From assembly GCA_028023455.1 (NCBI GenBank), contig JAQFVV010001041.1, positions 60,819 through 124,818 on the forward strand: a DNA stretch of 64,000 nt. Direction: 5' to 3'. This stretch comes from Epiperipatus broadwayi (taxonomy: Eukaryota; Onychophora; Udeonychophora; Euonychophora; Peripatidae). The notes beneath the pieces were generated by a model, which searched no databases, was not told the origin of the DNA, and saw only the letters and a program-made list of their open reading frames with translations. Each line of letters starts with the position of its first letter. Positions within the stretch are counted from its first letter, which is position 1. Positions 61,607 to 64,000 of the stretch are shown piece by piece. Made by a program: the position numbers and the translations under genes.

Positions 61607-62330
61607 TGGAATAAAGCTTATATCATTTGTTTTATATAAAATAATGACTTTGAGTTTTATTTGAAATTTATTAATATCTGGGTTTTTTTTCTCTTTTTAG
61701 TATATCAATTATTAATTTTGACAAGTTCATCCATTTGAGTATATGATAATCTTGTGTTAGTAGATTATTTTCACAAACCATAAGTAATGGAAATATTAAA
61801 TTACATGTAATCTTACTTGTGAATAAATTTTGGATTCAATAAAATTCACTTTCTTCCAATTTATATTTAGTAACTAATCTAATTGTTAGTTAAGTTATCC
61901 CTGAGAATTATCAGCAATATGCCTTAGTCAATACTCTGTAGTAGTTAAGTTTATGTTGTATAGCTAGCCGAAATAACAATACAAGTAATAATTAAAGTAC
62001 ATTCAGTCCTGAGTAATATATTTGTTTTTATAGTATAGGTCATTTATTATCAGTAACTTTCTAAATTATTAATTTGTTCAAATAAAGTTAGACATTATAA
62101 CCTGATTTATTGTAATTCATATTCAATGGCTGGAATTAGTATATTTTATTATATTCACTTTTAAGGCAATTTCTTTTCTCTTGACACATATATGCCATGC
62201 TATTACACGTGCTATTACATTTATATGTATCATATTTATATTAATTTTAATGATGGAAGCTATGTCATTTCTTCATGCATTGCATAGACGTTACTATTAC
62301 AAATGTTTTTCCCAATGATTGGGCCATTTC

Positions 62331-62339
62331 AATTGTTAA

Positions 62340-62375
<36 letters not shown>

Positions 62376-62380
62376 TTAAC

Positions 62381-62424
<44 letters not shown>
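62331..62424. repeat. (AT)n tracts, one inside a 54-bp perfect palindrome
   Basis: 62331-62384 starts AATTGTTAAGACAT and ends ATGTCTTAACAATT around an (AT)n centre. A second (AT)n run follows to 62424. Confidence 0.92.
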
Positions 62425-62427
<3 letters not shown>

Positions 62428-62429
62428 GC

Positions 62430-64000
62430 CCTTTTCTATAGGCCAGTAATAGTTCATAACAGTCAATTACTAAAAATTTTAAATTTTAGAATATGTTCTT
62501 TTAATACATTAATTATAGTAAGTCAATTATATCTTTAAAGTACAATTTGAGATTAAAGCAAATACGTAGTATATAAAGTTATAGCTAATCATTTAAAAAT
62601 AGTTATATAAAGCTTTAAATATTGTTTCATATGGTTGTAAAAGCTGGCCATATTAAATAACACAGCTATAAATATTAAAAGTATATTTAATAAATTCGAT
62701 TTTAATAGTTTAAAACTTATAGTTAATAAATGCGATGTTTAAATTTATAATCATATTTAATAATCAAAATTAATATAGTATATTTTTAAAATAAACTTTA
62801 TGATGGTGAAAATTATATCTAATTCTATATTTTCTAAATTGTTCTTCCAAATTTTTTATAATTATTTTATATAATAAGTGTATCAATTTTATAAATCTAG
62901 GCAGAGAAATAGATTGAAAATCGTCTGTCAAAGTTATTAATCATGTGACTTTTAATGTATACTTTCACACACACGCTTGTTAGAATTTAATAACAAAGTT
63001 TGTGGATTATAGAGTTGGATATAATAATTATTTATCATAGAAGTGAATATTAAAATATTAAATAGTTATTTCCAAATGCTTAAATGATGTAATAAAGATG
63101 AATACATTCATAATATAAAAATTAAATATTTTATTTAAATAAAAATAGATAAATTGAATATTAAGAAATGGAATAAGTTATTAAATGTTATTTTAAAAGT
63201 TATTTTAAAAGATTAAATAATTTAAATAAAGTTATAATTGAATTAAAAGTGGTATTTTAAATAATATTTTAAGTTCATTACGTCATAATTTCTAATTTTG
63301 AAATTCAATTCTACTTGAAATTAAAAATATGTAAATTTGTTCTCAAGTTAAAGTAAGAATCAACCAATCAAATGAGGTATTCTTACAGACTATAAATATG
63401 AATTGCATGGGGGTATAAGGTGAGATTAATAATGTATTGAAACCGGAGAAAGGTAAATTATAACTATCAAAAAGATAGTATTTTTAAAATCTTTTAATTT
63501 AGTCAATTTTTTTTAGTACTTTCTTATAACTTTATCTGCAAAAAACTAATTGATAATTTTAAAAGTATTTTTTGCAAAAGAGAGTTTTAAAATATAATAA
63601 TTTAAAAACTTCGTGGAAATGATTTTCTAATTTTTAAAGTACTTACCAGTTGTATTTTATCTAAAAGTTTAACCTAAACTACGCAATAAAAATGGATATA
63701 CTGTGGAATAAAAGGGATAAAAATTGTAATACTGTAAAAATGTTTGGAGTATTTATTGATACAGCTTTATTAATATTTCACTGGAGAACTGTTTTGGTAC
63801 ATAAAAAAAAACACAGCTCGGACATTATACGGAGACTAAAAAAATGTATTGAAACATATTATTTATAAGCTGATCCAAGATTTATTTTTAAAATAGTAAT
63901 AAGACAATTATATTTCATGAATTATTTTATAGAATATTATATTCAAAGGAGTAAAATGTTATATACTTTCTGAAGGTAACATTTTTAAAAAAATTTTCAA
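62430..64000. other. AT-rich stretch without a recognised gene
   Basis: Nothing coding was recognised. CCAAT (63364-63368) shortly before TATAAATA (63391-63398) is weakly promoter-like, but no transcript or frame supports it. Confidence 0.5.

Overview
This window looks like intergenic, repeat-filled DNA from an AT-rich invertebrate animal genome. The evidence for an animal is the mix of decayed elements: an RTE-type LINE with apurinic endonuclease plus reverse transcriptase, a Penelope-like element with a GIY-YIG endonuclease, a hAT element, a Gypsy-like gag and a probable LTR retrotransposon. Long (AT)n tracts and many poly-A/T runs also fit. The phylum cannot be fixed from the sequence. I find no intact protein-coding gene, no functional tRNA, no rRNA, no CRISPR array and no operon. 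Nearly every open frame of 60-100 codons is chance or a piece of a dead transposon.

Layout. 1-2.2 kb is featureless AT-rich DNA. 2.2-4.8 kb holds two RTE fragments pointing away from each other around a 122-bp (AT)n tract. The left one is split by a foldback hairpin. The right one is split by about 340 bp that carries a near-canonical hammerhead self-cleaving ribozyme (4224-4303), the most striking signal in the window. 6.0-9.0 kb has two foldback elements. 12.57-13.5 kb has two identical 92-bp direct repeats around a 743-bp CpG-containing block. 13.5-16.9 kb has two members of one foldback family. 18.37-18.75 kb has a 121-bp-arm hairpin inside 13-bp target duplications. 20.4-20.9 kb is a second LINE-type RT relic. 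21.2-22.9 kb is a 1708-bp non-autonomous hAT with perfect 8-bp target duplications that encloses a Penelope-like RT/endonuclease fragment.

23.7-27.1 kb and 37.7-38.7 kb carry a second repeat family, with ends reading CCAATAAACATCACATGACC. 28.46-36.51 kb is best read as one large non-autonomous LTR element: two LTR-like direct repeats of about 1.55 kb, each with a TATA/initiator promoter, around a 3.9-kb interior with no pol. Its 5' LTR was later hit by a 1050-bp inverted-repeat DNA transposon, and the 3' LTR preserves the empty site. 39.4-42.3 kb is the fullest RTE LINE, broken by many stops and frameshifts. 47.8-56 kb contains LTR-retrotransposon debris (a possible primer-binding site, a promoter, gag and coiled-coil frames) among three copies of a MITE-like family. 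The last 7 kb is AT-rich DNA with palindrome-centred (AT)n tracts.

No genes act together in a pathway. The order of events is readable instead: RTE insertion first, then foldback and ribozyme elements into RTE; LTR element first, then a DNA transposon into its LTR; and a hAT that came to carry Penelope DNA. All coordinates were read by eye. Family names rest on motif recognition, not on a database search.
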